DNA of 56,533 nucleotides from Pseudothioclava sp033100795 (lineage in GTDB: Bacteria > Pseudomonadota > Alphaproteobacteria > Rhodobacterales > Rhodobacteraceae): positions 1 through 56,533 of the forward strand of contig NZ_JAWLVI010000009.1 of assembly GCF_033100795.1 (NCBI RefSeq), given 5' to 3'. Shown here in pieces: positions 42,055 to 49,928 of the stretch. The position numbers and the translations under genes are program-made. The first letter of the stretch is position 1, and each line of letters starts with the position of its first letter. Under the pieces are notes generated by a model. That model was given only the letters and a program-made list of their open reading frames with translations, had not been told where the DNA came from and did not search any database.

Positions 42055-43220
42055 TCGAAACATGGCGCTGGTATGGCCCCGACCTTGATACGATCTCCCT
42101 GTCCGAGGTTGCGCAGACCGGCGCGACGGGCATCGTGAACGCACTCCACGAAATCCCCTATGGCGAGGTCTGGACCCGCGAGGCCATCGCCGCGCGCCGC
42201 CGGATCATCGAGGACACGGGCTTTCGCTGGGAGGTGGTCGAAAGCCTGCCGATCCACGAACGGATCAAGCGCGGCGATGGCGATCTGTCGGCGCTTTTCG
42301 CCGCCTATCGTCAGTCGATGGTGAACCTTGCCGCCGAGGGTGTGCAGGTAATCTGCTACAACTTCATGCCGGTGCTTGACTGGACGCGCACCGATCTGGC
42401 CGCCCCCGTCGCGCGCGGCGGCACCTGCCTGCGGTTCGAGGCGTATCGGATGGCGGCCTTCGAAATCCATATGCTCGGGCGCGAGGGCGCGCGCGATGAT
42501 TACGACCCCGAGGTTCAGACCCGCGCGACAGAGTGGTTCTCTGCCTCGACCGAGGCCGAACGTGAGGCGCTGCTTTATGCCATCATGGCGGGGCTGCCAG
42601 GTGCCTTTGATCGCTATGACATCAACGGGCTGCGCACGCAGCTTGCGCTTTATGACGGGATCGGGCGCGAGGGGATCCGCGCCAATTACCGCCGCTTTCT
42701 GGAAGAAGTCATCCCTACGGCAGAAGAGGTCGGCCTGCGGCTTTGCGTCCATCCCGACGACCCGCCGCGCGATATTCTGGGCCTGCCGCGTGTGGTTTCC
42801 ACCGCCGAAGACATCGACTGGATTCTGAACGCGGTGGACAGCCCCGCCAATGGCCTGACGCTTTGCACCGGCTCGCTTGGCGCGAACCCCGCAAATGATC
42901 TGCCCGCGATTGCCGCGCGCTTTGCGGAGCGCATCCACTTCGCCCATCTGCGCAACGTGCGCAAAGATGCCGATGGCTCGTTCGAGGAGGCCGCGCATCT
43001 GGATGGCGATACCGACATGGTCGCGGTTCTGCGCGTGCTGCTGGCCGAGGAAACGCGGCGCAAGGCGCAAGGGCGCAGCGATTGGAGCATCCCCTTCCGC
43101 CCCGATCACGGCCACGAGCTTGGCCCCGACATCGGGCGCGGCGCTTTCCCCGGCTATCCGCTGGTCGGGCGTCTGCGCGGGCTGGCCGAGCTGCGCGGCG
43201 TGATCCGCGCGCTGTCCTAG
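42051..43220 (+). CDS. uxuA: Mannonate dehydratase
   Basis: This 389-residue enzyme dehydrates D-mannonate to 2-keto-3-deoxygluconate. It belongs to the xylose-isomerase-like UxuA family. Family features: ETWRWYGPDLDTISLSEV at the N-terminus, RLCVHPDDPPRDILGLPRV near residue 225 with metal-site residues, HFAHLRNVRK near residue 300, and the end FRPDHGHELG near residue 345. Length is normal. It ends the operon and its stop overlaps that of the convergent IclR gene by a few bases. No KDG kinase or aldolase is in the window. Confidence 0.95.
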   Translation: MIETWRWYGPDLDTISLSEVAQTGATGIVNALHEIPYGEVWTREAIAARRRIIEDTGFRWEVVESLPIHERIKRGDGDLSALFAAYRQSMVNLAAEGVQVICYNFMPVLDWTRTDLAAPVARGGTCLRFEAYRMAAFEIHMLGREGARDDYDPEVQTRATEWFSASTEAEREALLYAIMAGLPGAFDRYDINGLRTQLALYDGIGREGIRANYRRFLEEVIPTAEEVGLRLCVHPDDPPRDILGLPRVVSTAEDIDWILNAVDSPANGLTLCTGSLGANPANDLPAIAARFAERIHFAHLRNVRKDADGSFEEAAHLDGDTDMVAVLRVLLAEETRRKAQGRSDWSIPFRPDHGHELGPDIGRGAFPGYPLVGRLRGLAELRGVIRALS

Positions 43221-44014
43221 CGCACCCCCGCCCCCAGACGGCGCGAGATACCGGCGGCGACCTCGATCATCTGCTCGCGACATTCTTCGGCCGTGGCGAT
43301 CGAGGTGCCGCTCAGGCGGTGGATAAACGGCATCGTCACCGAGGCGATCACCTTGCCCGAAAAGTCGAACACGGGAACGGCGATGTTCTTGACGCCCTGA
43401 ATCGTCAGCGAGGGGGACTCGCAATAGCCCGCCGCGCGCACATCCGGCAGGTCGGCCACAAACGCGGCGCGGCGGTCTTTCGGCTCGTCGCCTGCATCGG
43501 CCAGCAAAGCCTCCAGCGCAGGCGGCTCCATCCATGCCGCAAGCACCCGCCCCGAGGCGGTATCGTAGATCGGGATATTCGCGCCCAACCGCACCGAGGT
43601 AATGTTGTTATCGGGGCAATCGACCTGCGCGATCACCAGCACACAGCCCGAATTGATGATGCTCAGGTGGATCGACTGGTTCAGCTGATCGGCAAGCCGC
43701 TGCATCGCCTCGCCCGCAATCGAGGTCAGCCGCCGGATCGGCGGGTGCCGATGCGCAACCTCGAACATCTTGGTCGTCAGGTAATAGCGGTCATCCTCGC
43801 CGCTTTGTTCGACATAGCCGCGTTCACACAGGACCATCACCATGCGAAAGATCTCGGGCGTGGTCCGGCCCAGTTTCTTGGCGATTTCAACCTGCGTCAG
43901 ACCTTCGGCCACCGAGGCGAGAAGCTCAAGAATATCAAGCCCTTTGGACAAGGCCGGCGCGCGGTATTTGCCTTCGGCCGTCAGGTCTTCGGTCTTATCG
44001 GTCATATCGTCCAT
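43217..44014 (-). CDS. IclR-type transcriptional regulator
   Basis: This 265-residue regulator has the IclR layout: N-terminal helix-turn-helix (SKGLDILELLASVAEGLTQVEIAKKLGRTTPEIFRMV, about residues 18-60) and the ligand-binding domain, with the conserved SPSLTIQGVKNIAVPVFD near residue 190. The start at 44014 was picked because the DNA-binding domain begins soon after; an ATG three codons in is also possible. It is divergent from the binding-protein/CoA-transferase operon, with a palindrome between, so it most likely controls that operon. Convergent overlap with uxuA is a few bases. Confidence 0.88.
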   Translation of the reverse strand: MDDMTDKTEDLTAEGKYRAPALSKGLDILELLASVAEGLTQVEIAKKLGRTTPEIFRMVMVLCERGYVEQSGEDDRYYLTTKMFEVAHRHPPIRRLTSIAGEAMQRLADQLNQSIHLSIINSGCVLVIAQVDCPDNNITSVRLGANIPIYDTASGRVLAAWMEPPALEALLADAGDEPKDRRAAFVADLPDVRAAGYCESPSLTIQGVKNIAVPVFDFSGKVIASVTMPFIHRLSGTSIATAEECREQMIEVAAGISRRLGAGVR

Positions 44015-44093
44015 CGCTTTGCCAAAGGGGGTTTTGCCTCTGATTATATAGGCTTGCGCATGAGCGGCTTGCAACCTTGGCAAAATCGCTATC

Positions 44094-44121
44094 ACATATA
44101 AAATCTGCTTTTACATGTAAA
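44094..44121. promoter_or_regulatory. IclR operator candidate with palindrome TTTACATGTAAA
   Basis: A perfect 12-base palindrome TTTACATGTAAA (44110-44121) lies between the IclR gene and the 44159 operon. An overlapping larger dyad, ACATATAAAA-N5-TTTTACATGT (44094-44118), has one mismatch. A near-identical palindrome occurs at 55400-55411. Confidence 0.6.
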
Positions 44122-44158
44122 TTTTCCTTGCTACTCTGTCAAAAACGAGGAGCCTCGG

Positions 44159-45298
44159 ATGCCGGAAAAAATCAGATTGAAGGGGATGACCTGGTCAGAC
44201 CCGCGCGGCTATGACCCGCTGGTAGCGGCAAGCGCGGCTTTTGCGGAAACCCACCCCGAGGTCGCGATTCACTGGGACAAGCGCTCTTTGCAGGGGTTTG
44301 AAAGCACGCCGGTCGATGAGCTTGCGCGCGCATATGACCTGATGATTATCGACCACCCGCATGTCGGGGCGATTGTTGCCGAGAATTGCCTCTTGCCGCT
44401 GGACACCCATGCCCCGCCCGCCACGCTGGAGCGTCTGGCCTCGGAAACCGTGGGCAAAAGCTATCAGAGCTATTTCTACAAAGGGCATCAATGGGCGCTG
44501 CCGGTCGATGCGGCGACGCAGGTGCAGGCGATCCGGCCCGATCTGCTGGACACCCCCTTGCGGCGCTTCGACGATGTGCTGGCGCTGGCACAAGAGGGGC
44601 GCGTGCTGTGGACGCTGCGCCCGCCGCATGTGCTGATGTCGTTCTTTACCATGATGGCCAATGCGGGCGCGCCTTTCCCCGTGACCCGTGACACGCCGCT
44701 TGACGAAGGGGTCGCGCTGCGGGTTCTGGCGGCGATGCACAGCCTTGCCAGCAATGTCGATCCGGCCTGTCGTGGCATGGACCCGATCGCCGTTTATGAC
44801 GCGCTCAGCGAGGGGACGCGCTTTGCAATGTCACCCTTCGCCTATCTTTACGCCCCCTATGCCCGCGCGGGACACCGCGCTCATCGGCTTGCCTTTCACG
44901 ACATTCCGGCGCTTGGCGCATCGGGGCCGCTTGGCTCGGCGCTTGGCGGCACGGGGCTGGCAATTTCGGCCCGCACCGCGCACCCCGAGCTGTGCACCGA
45001 GTTCACGCTTTGGGTCGCCTCGGCCGTCATCCAGCGCGGGCTTTATAGCGACCACAACGGCCAGCCCGGCAACGCGATTGCCTGGGCCGACGCAGAGGTC
45101 AACGCGGCGACGGGCGGCGCCTACGCCAACACCCGGATGAGCCACGAGGCCGCCTGGCTGCGCCCGCGTCACAATGGCTATATGGGCTTTCAGGAGGCTG
45201 GCTCCGAAATCATTCTGGACGCCATCACCGGCAAGACCGCCCATCCGGCGGCGCTGGAGGCGCTGCGCAAGGCTTTTGACGAAAGTTTCCCCGAATGA
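44159..45298 (+). CDS. Solute-binding-protein-like protein without signal peptide
   Basis: This 379-residue protein has the overall pattern of extracellular solute-binding proteins (family 1): KGMTWSDPRGYDPLVAASAAF at the start, YDLMIIDHPHVGAIV near residue 60, and ALPVDAATQVQAIRPDLL near residue 113. Unlike normal members it has no N-terminal signal; translation starts directly at the mature-type strand, with GGAG just upstream, so it should stay in the cytoplasm. It overlaps the CoA-transferase gene by four bases (ATGA), so it probably works with that enzyme, perhaps as a substrate-sensing or substrate-handing protein. This role is inferred; a missing export signal could also reflect an unusual start. 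Confidence 0.7.
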   Translation: MPEKIRLKGMTWSDPRGYDPLVAASAAFAETHPEVAIHWDKRSLQGFESTPVDELARAYDLMIIDHPHVGAIVAENCLLPLDTHAPPATLERLASETVGKSYQSYFYKGHQWALPVDAATQVQAIRPDLLDTPLRRFDDVLALAQEGRVLWTLRPPHVLMSFFTMMANAGAPFPVTRDTPLDEGVALRVLAAMHSLASNVDPACRGMDPIAVYDALSEGTRFAMSPFAYLYAPYARAGHRAHRLAFHDIPALGASGPLGSALGGTGLAISARTAHPELCTEFTLWVASAVIQRGLYSDHNGQPGNAIAWADAEVNAATGGAYANTRMSHEAAWLRPRHNGYMGFQEAGSEIILDAITGKTAHPAALEALRKAFDESFPE

Positions 45299-46431
45299 CC
45301 TCTCCCCTTCCGCTTAGTGGCCTGAAAGTTCTGGATTTCTCGCAATTTCTGGCGGGGCCGTATTGCGCGCTCAAGCTGGCCGATCTGGGGGCCGATGTGG
45401 TCAAGGTCGAACGCGCGGGACTAGGCGATCTGTCGCGCTATCTGTATCTTACCGACACGAAAATCGGCGGTGAAAGCACCATCTTCCACGCGATCAACCG
45501 CAACAAGCGCTCGGTCGCGGTGGACCTCAAATCCGAGGACGACAAAGCGCGCCTGCGCAAGCTGGTCGAAGGCGCGGATGTGATCTTGCAGAACTTCCGC
45601 CCCGGCGTGATGGAGCGCTTGGGCTTTGGCTATGAGGCCGTGCGCAAGATCAACCCGAGCGTGGTTTATGGCACAGTGACGGGCTACGGGTCGGAAGGGC
45701 CGTGGGTGGACCTGCCGGGTCAAGACCTTCTGGCGCAGGCGCGCTCTGGCGTCATGTGGCTGTCGGGCGGGGCGAATGACGGGCCGGTCGCGATGGGCCT
45801 GCCGGTGGCCGATGTGCTGGCGGGATCGTCGCTGGCGCATGGGGTGCTGGCGCTTTTGTATCGGCGCGCGACGCAGGGGATCGGCGGGATGGTCGAGACC
45901 TCGTTGATCGAGGTGCTGGCGGATTTGCAGTTTGAACTGCTCACGACATGGCTGAATGACGGGCGGCGCACGCCCAAACGCTCGGCCAATAATCCCGCGC
46001 ACGCCTATCTGGCCGCGCCCTATGGCGTTTATGAAACCGCAAACGGGCATATCGCGATTGCGATGGGCAAGCTGGAGCTTCTGGCGCAAATCACAGGCAT
46101 CGACCCGGCAACGGCGGCTCTGGATGCGTTTGAACACCGCGACCGGATCAAGGCGGCGCTTGCCGAGCGGCTGAAAACGGCGGACTCGGGCGCGTGGATG
46201 GAGAAATTCGTCGCCGCCGATATCTGGGCCGCGCCGGTGATGGATTGGAACGGGGTGATCGAAAGCGGCGTGCTGCAAACGCTGGATATGGTGCAGGACA
46301 TCGCGCGCGGAGAGGTCGCGATGCAGACAACCAAGCTGCCGCTGCGGATTGATGGCACGCGTCCGGCCTCGGGGCGCGCAGCACCGGAACTGGGCGACGC
46401 CAACACGCTTTTGGAACGCGGCTGGGGCTGA
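45295..46431 (+). CDS. CaiB/BaiF-type CoA-transferase
   Basis: This 378-residue class III CoA-transferase moves CoA between acids. Family blocks are LSGLKVLDFSQFLAGPYC near the N-terminus, AINRNKRSVAVDLKSEDDKAR near residue 61, and TGYGSEGPWVDLPGQDLLAQA near residue 129, which holds the catalytic Asp in GQD. The acid substrate is not evident. It is coupled to the binding-protein-like gene by a four-base overlap and ends before a terminator at 46468-46488. No acyl-CoA dehydrogenase or ligase is next to it. Confidence 0.88.
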   Translation: MTSPLPLSGLKVLDFSQFLAGPYCALKLADLGADVVKVERAGLGDLSRYLYLTDTKIGGESTIFHAINRNKRSVAVDLKSEDDKARLRKLVEGADVILQNFRPGVMERLGFGYEAVRKINPSVVYGTVTGYGSEGPWVDLPGQDLLAQARSGVMWLSGGANDGPVAMGLPVADVLAGSSLAHGVLALLYRRATQGIGGMVETSLIEVLADLQFELLTTWLNDGRRTPKRSANNPAHAYLAAPYGVYETANGHIAIAMGKLELLAQITGIDPATAALDAFEHRDRIKAALAERLKTADSGAWMEKFVAADIWAAPVMDWNGVIESGVLQTLDMVQDIARGEVAMQTTKLPLRIDGTRPASGRAAPELGDANTLLERGWG

Positions 46432-46467
46432 CGGGCGTATCCCAGATGCCCGTCAGGCAAGCCGTCG

Positions 46468-46488
46468 AAGGGGGCCAGTGGCCCCCTT
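46468..46488. terminator. Terminator between CoA-transferase and FAH-type gene
   Basis: AAGGGGGCC-AGT-GGCCCCCTT forms a nine-pair stem followed by CTTC on the plus strand. It serves the CoA-transferase operon and probably the convergent FAH operon. Confidence 0.8.
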
Positions 46489-46490
46489 CT

Positions 46491-47330
46491 TCATGCGTCG
46501 TCGATGCAGACCTGCCGCTGCGTGCCCAGCTTTTCGATGCCCAGTTCGACCACATCGCCCGCTTTCAGATACCGCGGCGGATTGAAGCCCAAGCCAACAC
46601 CGGGCGGCGTGCCGGTCGAGATAATATCGCCCGGATGCAGCGTGAAGAACTGCGACAGATACGAGACCAGATGCGGGATGCGATAGACCATTGTCGCAGA
46701 TGAGCCGTCCTGCATCCTCTCGCCATTCACATCCAGCCACATGCGCAGATTGTCGTAGTCGCCCACCTCGTCGGGTGTCACCAGCCACGGCCCCGTCGGC
46801 CCGAAATTATCCGAGGATTTCCCCTTCGACCACTGGCCCGCGCGCTCGATCTGATAGGCGCGCTCCGACACATCGTTGATCAGGCAGAACCCCGCAACAT
46901 GATCCATCGCATCGGCCTCGGAGACATATTTTGCCTTCTTGCCGATAACAAAGCCCAGTTCGACCTCCCAATCGGTCTTTTCCGAACCGCGCGGAATGAT
47001 GATCGGATCGTTCGGACCGCAGATGGCCGAGGTGTATTTCGCAAAGATCACCGGCTCGGGCGGAACCTCCATCCCCGATTCCGCCGCATGGTCGGCATAG
47101 TTCAGGCCGATACAGATGAACTTGCCGGTGCGCCCGACGCATGGTCCCAGACGCGGGGTGCCCTCCACCAATGGCAGGGTTTCAGGATCAATGGATTTCA
47201 GATCCGCAAGCCGCGTCAGCACATCGCCCGCGATGTCCTCCACATGCCCCGACAGATCGCGCAGGTTGCCCTGTGCATCCACAAGCGCGGGCTTCTCGGC
47301 GCCGCTTTCGCCGTAACGAGCCAGTTTCAT
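46491..47330 (-). CDS. Fumarylacetoacetate hydrolase-family, 2,4-diketo-3-deoxy-fuconate hydrolase-like
   Basis: This 279-residue cytoplasmic enzyme is of the FAH family. The metal-site region is EVELGFVIGKKAKYV near residue 123, with CIGLNYADHAAESG near residue 73 and GDIISTGTPPGVGLG near residue 240. In L-fucose and L-rhamnose oxidative pathways such hydrolases split 2,4-diketo-3-deoxy acids into pyruvate and lactate. It sits at the end of the cluster that encodes all preceding steps, which supports that role; other beta-diketone substrates are possible. It has an AGGAATAG-like site before the ATG. Confidence 0.85.
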   Translation of the reverse strand: MKLARYGESGAEKPALVDAQGNLRDLSGHVEDIAGDVLTRLADLKSIDPETLPLVEGTPRLGPCVGRTGKFICIGLNYADHAAESGMEVPPEPVIFAKYTSAICGPNDPIIIPRGSEKTDWEVELGFVIGKKAKYVSEADAMDHVAGFCLINDVSERAYQIERAGQWSKGKSSDNFGPTGPWLVTPDEVGDYDNLRMWLDVNGERMQDGSSATMVYRIPHLVSYLSQFFTLHPGDIISTGTPPGVGLGFNPPRYLKAGDVVELGIEKLGTQRQVCIDDA

Positions 47331-47347
47331 GGCTATTCCTTTCTGGT

Positions 47348-48085
47348 TCAGGCGGTCCAGCCGCCGTCGATTACATGGATGGCGCCTGTCGTGAATCCGC
47401 TTTCGTCCGAGGCAAGATAGGCAACCAATGCGGCCACCTCATCGGGCTTGCCGATCCGGCCCATCGGCTGGCGCGCGACAAAAGCCTTCAGCGCGGCGTC
47501 ATAATCGCCGGTGGCGCGCAAACGCTCGTGCAGGCTGGGGCTGTCCACGGTGCCCGGCGCAATGGCGTTGCAGCGGATGCCTTTGGTCACATAGTCGTTC
47601 GCAATCGCTTTGGTCATCCCCGCGACCGCCGCCTTCGAGGCTGAATAGACAAAGCGATTGACCGGACCCGTCACCGGACCCGCAACCGATGCCATATTGA
47701 TGATCGAGCCTTTGCCCTGTTCGATCATCCCCGGCAGAACCGCGCGGATCATGCGAAACTGCGCCTTTGCGTTCAGGTCAAAGGCAAAGTCCCACTCGGC
47801 TTCGGTCGCCTCCAGAATAGTGCCGTTGTGGACCACGCCCGCGCAGTTGAACAGCACATCCACCGGCCCGATCTCTTCGATCAAAGCCGTGATCTGCGCG
47901 CCGTCCAGCACGTTCAGCTTGCGCGCCTCGATCCCGTCGATTGCATCCAGTTCCGCCAGCGCCGTATCGTTGATGTCGGTCGCGATCACCCGCGCACCCT
48001 CGGCGGCCAGGCGTTCGGCCGACGCACGCCCGATCCCTTGCCCCGCAGCCGTCACCAGACACAGCTTTCCAGTCAGTCTTTGCAT
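47348..48085 (-). CDS. SDR dehydrogenase, 2-keto-3-deoxy-fuconate dehydrogenase-like
   Basis: This 245-residue short-chain dehydrogenase oxidises the C4 hydroxyl of a 2-keto-3-deoxy sugar acid, with NAD. Motifs: VTAAGQGIGRASAERLA near residue 9, FNCAGVVHNGTILEA near residue 80, and catalytic Ser then YSASKAAVAGM near residue 147. The end GFTTGAIHVIDGGWTA is standard. It lies between the FAH-type gene and the MaoC-like gene. In Xanthomonas-type L-fucose degradation an SDR does this step. The start ATG has an AAAGGA site. Confidence 0.85.
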   Translation of the reverse strand: MQRLTGKLCLVTAAGQGIGRASAERLAAEGARVIATDINDTALAELDAIDGIEARKLNVLDGAQITALIEEIGPVDVLFNCAGVVHNGTILEATEAEWDFAFDLNAKAQFRMIRAVLPGMIEQGKGSIINMASVAGPVTGPVNRFVYSASKAAVAGMTKAIANDYVTKGIRCNAIAPGTVDSPSLHERLRATGDYDAALKAFVARQPMGRIGKPDEVAALVAYLASDESGFTTGAIHVIDGGWTA

Positions 48086-48111
48086 CCGTTTTCCTTTCAT
48101 GCCGCCGGCTA

Positions 48112-48558
48112 TTACGCCTGCGTTTCCACCATGTAGATATGATCCGCGACAAGCACGGTCGCGCCATCCTGTTTGGTGACAGTCAATCGCTCTGTCACAC
48201 GCCCGAAGCCGGGGCGCTTTTCCATCAGCTCTTTGCCGATGATCTCGACGTGGCTTTTGATCGTATCCCCGATGAACACCGGCTTCACAAAGCGCATCCG
48301 ATCATAGCCATAGGAAAAAGCAACCGGATTGATGATCGTCGCGGTCAGCCCGACGCCAATTGTGAACACCATCGTACCATGCGCGATACGTTGCCCGAAG
48401 GGGAGCGTCTTGCAAAACTCGGCGTCCAGATGATGCGGGAAAAAGTCGCCCGAATGGCCCGCGTGGACGACAAAATCGGTCTCGGTGATGGTGCGACCGA
48501 CGGTATCGCGTGCCTCGCCGATGGCGTAATCCTCGTAGTATTTCACCTGCTCAAGCAT
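48112..48558 (-). CDS. MaoC-like dehydratase-fold protein
   Basis: This 148-residue hot-dog-fold protein has the MaoC hydratase signature: VVHAGHSGDFFPHHLDAEF near residue 31 with the candidate Asp and His, and GQRIAHGTMVFTIG near residue 56. Members hydrate or dehydrate acyl-CoA thioesters. A CoA-type hydratase is not part of the known L-fucose route, so its presence here is unexplained. It overlaps the Gfo/Idh gene end by eight bases, so it is in the same operon. Confidence 0.82.
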   Translation of the reverse strand: MLEQVKYYEDYAIGEARDTVGRTITETDFVVHAGHSGDFFPHHLDAEFCKTLPFGQRIAHGTMVFTIGVGLTATIINPVAFSYGYDRMRFVKPVFIGDTIKSHVEIIGKELMEKRPGFGRVTERLTVTKQDGATVLVADHIYMVETQA

Positions 48559-49606
48559 CGGGGGTCTCCTTAATCGGGTGCATTGGTCGGGCCGCGCTTT
48601 CATAGGCGGCCTCGACCAGCGCCATCGTGTGCCACGCATCCTCGGCCGAGCCTTCAAGCGCTGTATCAAGCCCTGCGGCAAACCGCTGGACCTGCGCGAA
48701 ACGGCCCAGGAACGCTTCGATAAACCAGTTGCCTTGCAGCGGGATTTGCCGCCACGCGCCATCGGTGTTCAGCCAAAGCTCGTCCGGCTCGCCCTTGGGG
48801 TAATCCAGATTTACGCCCAGCTTGAGATAAGCCGCGCCCTTGGTGCCGCAGATGCGGAACTCGCAGGCCTGAAACTTGCGCCCGAAGCTGTGGTTATGGT
48901 TGATCGACAGCGCACAACGCACATCCGGCCCATAGTCCAGCATCATCGAGCTGCGCGTATTCGACACGGTTGACGACGGGTGCCCCATCGTGCGCGCATG
49001 GACCCCTTTCGGAGTGCCCAAAAGGTCGCGCACGAAATCAAGATAGTGGATCGAGTGGAGCAAGATCTCGACGCGCGGCAGGTTCGCCAGAAACGCCCAA
49101 AGGTGCCACGGCGTATCCAGCGCAAGCCATGCGTCGAAATCCACGATTTCGCCCAAAAGCCCCCGCGCAATCGCATCTTTCAGCGCCAGCGACATCGGCG
49201 CAAAGCGAAGCTGGAAATTCACCGCAGCCTTGATCTTCTTACGCCGGAGAACCGAGATAATCCGGTTCGCCGCCGCCAGATCGGACCCAAGCGGCTTTTG
49301 GATAATCGCGATTGCGCCCTCGGGCAGAGCCTCCAGCAGATCGGCAATCGCGGCGGGCGGAACGGCCAGATCGAACACCACGCCCGCCTGCGCCACCGCC
49401 TCCGCGCGCGAGGCAAAGGGGCGCACTCCCCATGTCGCGGCAACCGCTTCGGCCTTGGCGGTGTCAGGGTCGAAAATTCCCGCGACCGGCACGCCCAGCG
49501 CGCGGTAGGCTGGCAGATGCGCGTCCGTCACAATCGACCCCGCGCCGAAAATCACCACAGGCGTCGGCGTGGCGGGCATCTCGATGCTTTGGCGCAGCTC
49601 AGTCAT
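48551..49606 (-). CDS. Gfo/Idh/MocA oxidoreductase, sugar dehydrogenase candidate
   Basis: This 351-residue oxidoreductase has an N-terminal Rossmann fold (PVVIFGAGSIVTDAHLPAYR near residue 17) and the family block IIQKPLGSDLAAANRI near residue 100, where most members have EKP; here Q replaces E. The C-terminal domain is the usual open sheet. Members oxidise sugars or polyols with NAD(P). In this cluster it is the only candidate for oxidising the free sugar to its lactone, a step usually done by an SDR or aldo-keto reductase elsewhere. It overlaps the mutarotase and MaoC genes by eight bases each. Confidence 0.85.
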   Translation of the reverse strand: MTELRQSIEMPATPTPVVIFGAGSIVTDAHLPAYRALGVPVAGIFDPDTAKAEAVAATWGVRPFASRAEAVAQAGVVFDLAVPPAAIADLLEALPEGAIAIIQKPLGSDLAAANRIISVLRRKKIKAAVNFQLRFAPMSLALKDAIARGLLGEIVDFDAWLALDTPWHLWAFLANLPRVEILLHSIHYLDFVRDLLGTPKGVHARTMGHPSSTVSNTRSSMMLDYGPDVRCALSINHNHSFGRKFQACEFRICGTKGAAYLKLGVNLDYPKGEPDELWLNTDGAWRQIPLQGNWFIEAFLGRFAQVQRFAAGLDTALEGSAEDAWHTMALVEAAYESAARPMHPIKETPDA

Positions 49607-49928
49607 GATGGAACACCTCCTCCATTTCGGCCCACCATTCGCCCTCGGCGCGGGTGTCCAGCGGGTTTTGCAGCGGCATACAAACCGCCCACCAGCGCTG
49701 TGTTTCCGGGTCGGCCGCCATCTGCGCCATATCGGCGGCGAAATCTGTGCCGATATATTCGAAATAGGCGAACAGCAGGTTTTCCGGCTCTTTCAGGTAG
49801 ATCGAGTAATTGCGGATATTGCACGCGGAGATCTTGGCCAGAACGCCGGGCCAGACCTCGGCGTGAAGGCGTTTGTATTCGGCGATTGCCTCGGCCCCGA
49901 TGCCGATAAGCTGTCCGTGGCGCGTCAT
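49599..49928 (-). CDS. L-rhamnose/L-fucose mutarotase-like protein
   Basis: This 109-residue protein matches the COG3254 (RhaM-type) mutarotase family, which speeds anomer exchange of L-rhamnose or L-fucose: EYKRLHAEVWPGVLAKISA near residue 18 with the catalytic His, NIRNYSIYLKEPENLLFAYF near residue 38, and RWWAVCMPLQNPL near residue 78. Such a gene occurs in characterised L-fucose oxidative clusters. It is coupled to neighbours on both sides: a four-base overlap with the dehydratase gene and eight bases with the Gfo/Idh gene. Confidence 0.88.
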   Translation of the reverse strand: MTRHGQLIGIGAEAIAEYKRLHAEVWPGVLAKISACNIRNYSIYLKEPENLLFAYFEYIGTDFAADMAQMAADPETQRWWAVCMPLQNPLDTRAEGEWWAEMEEVFHHD

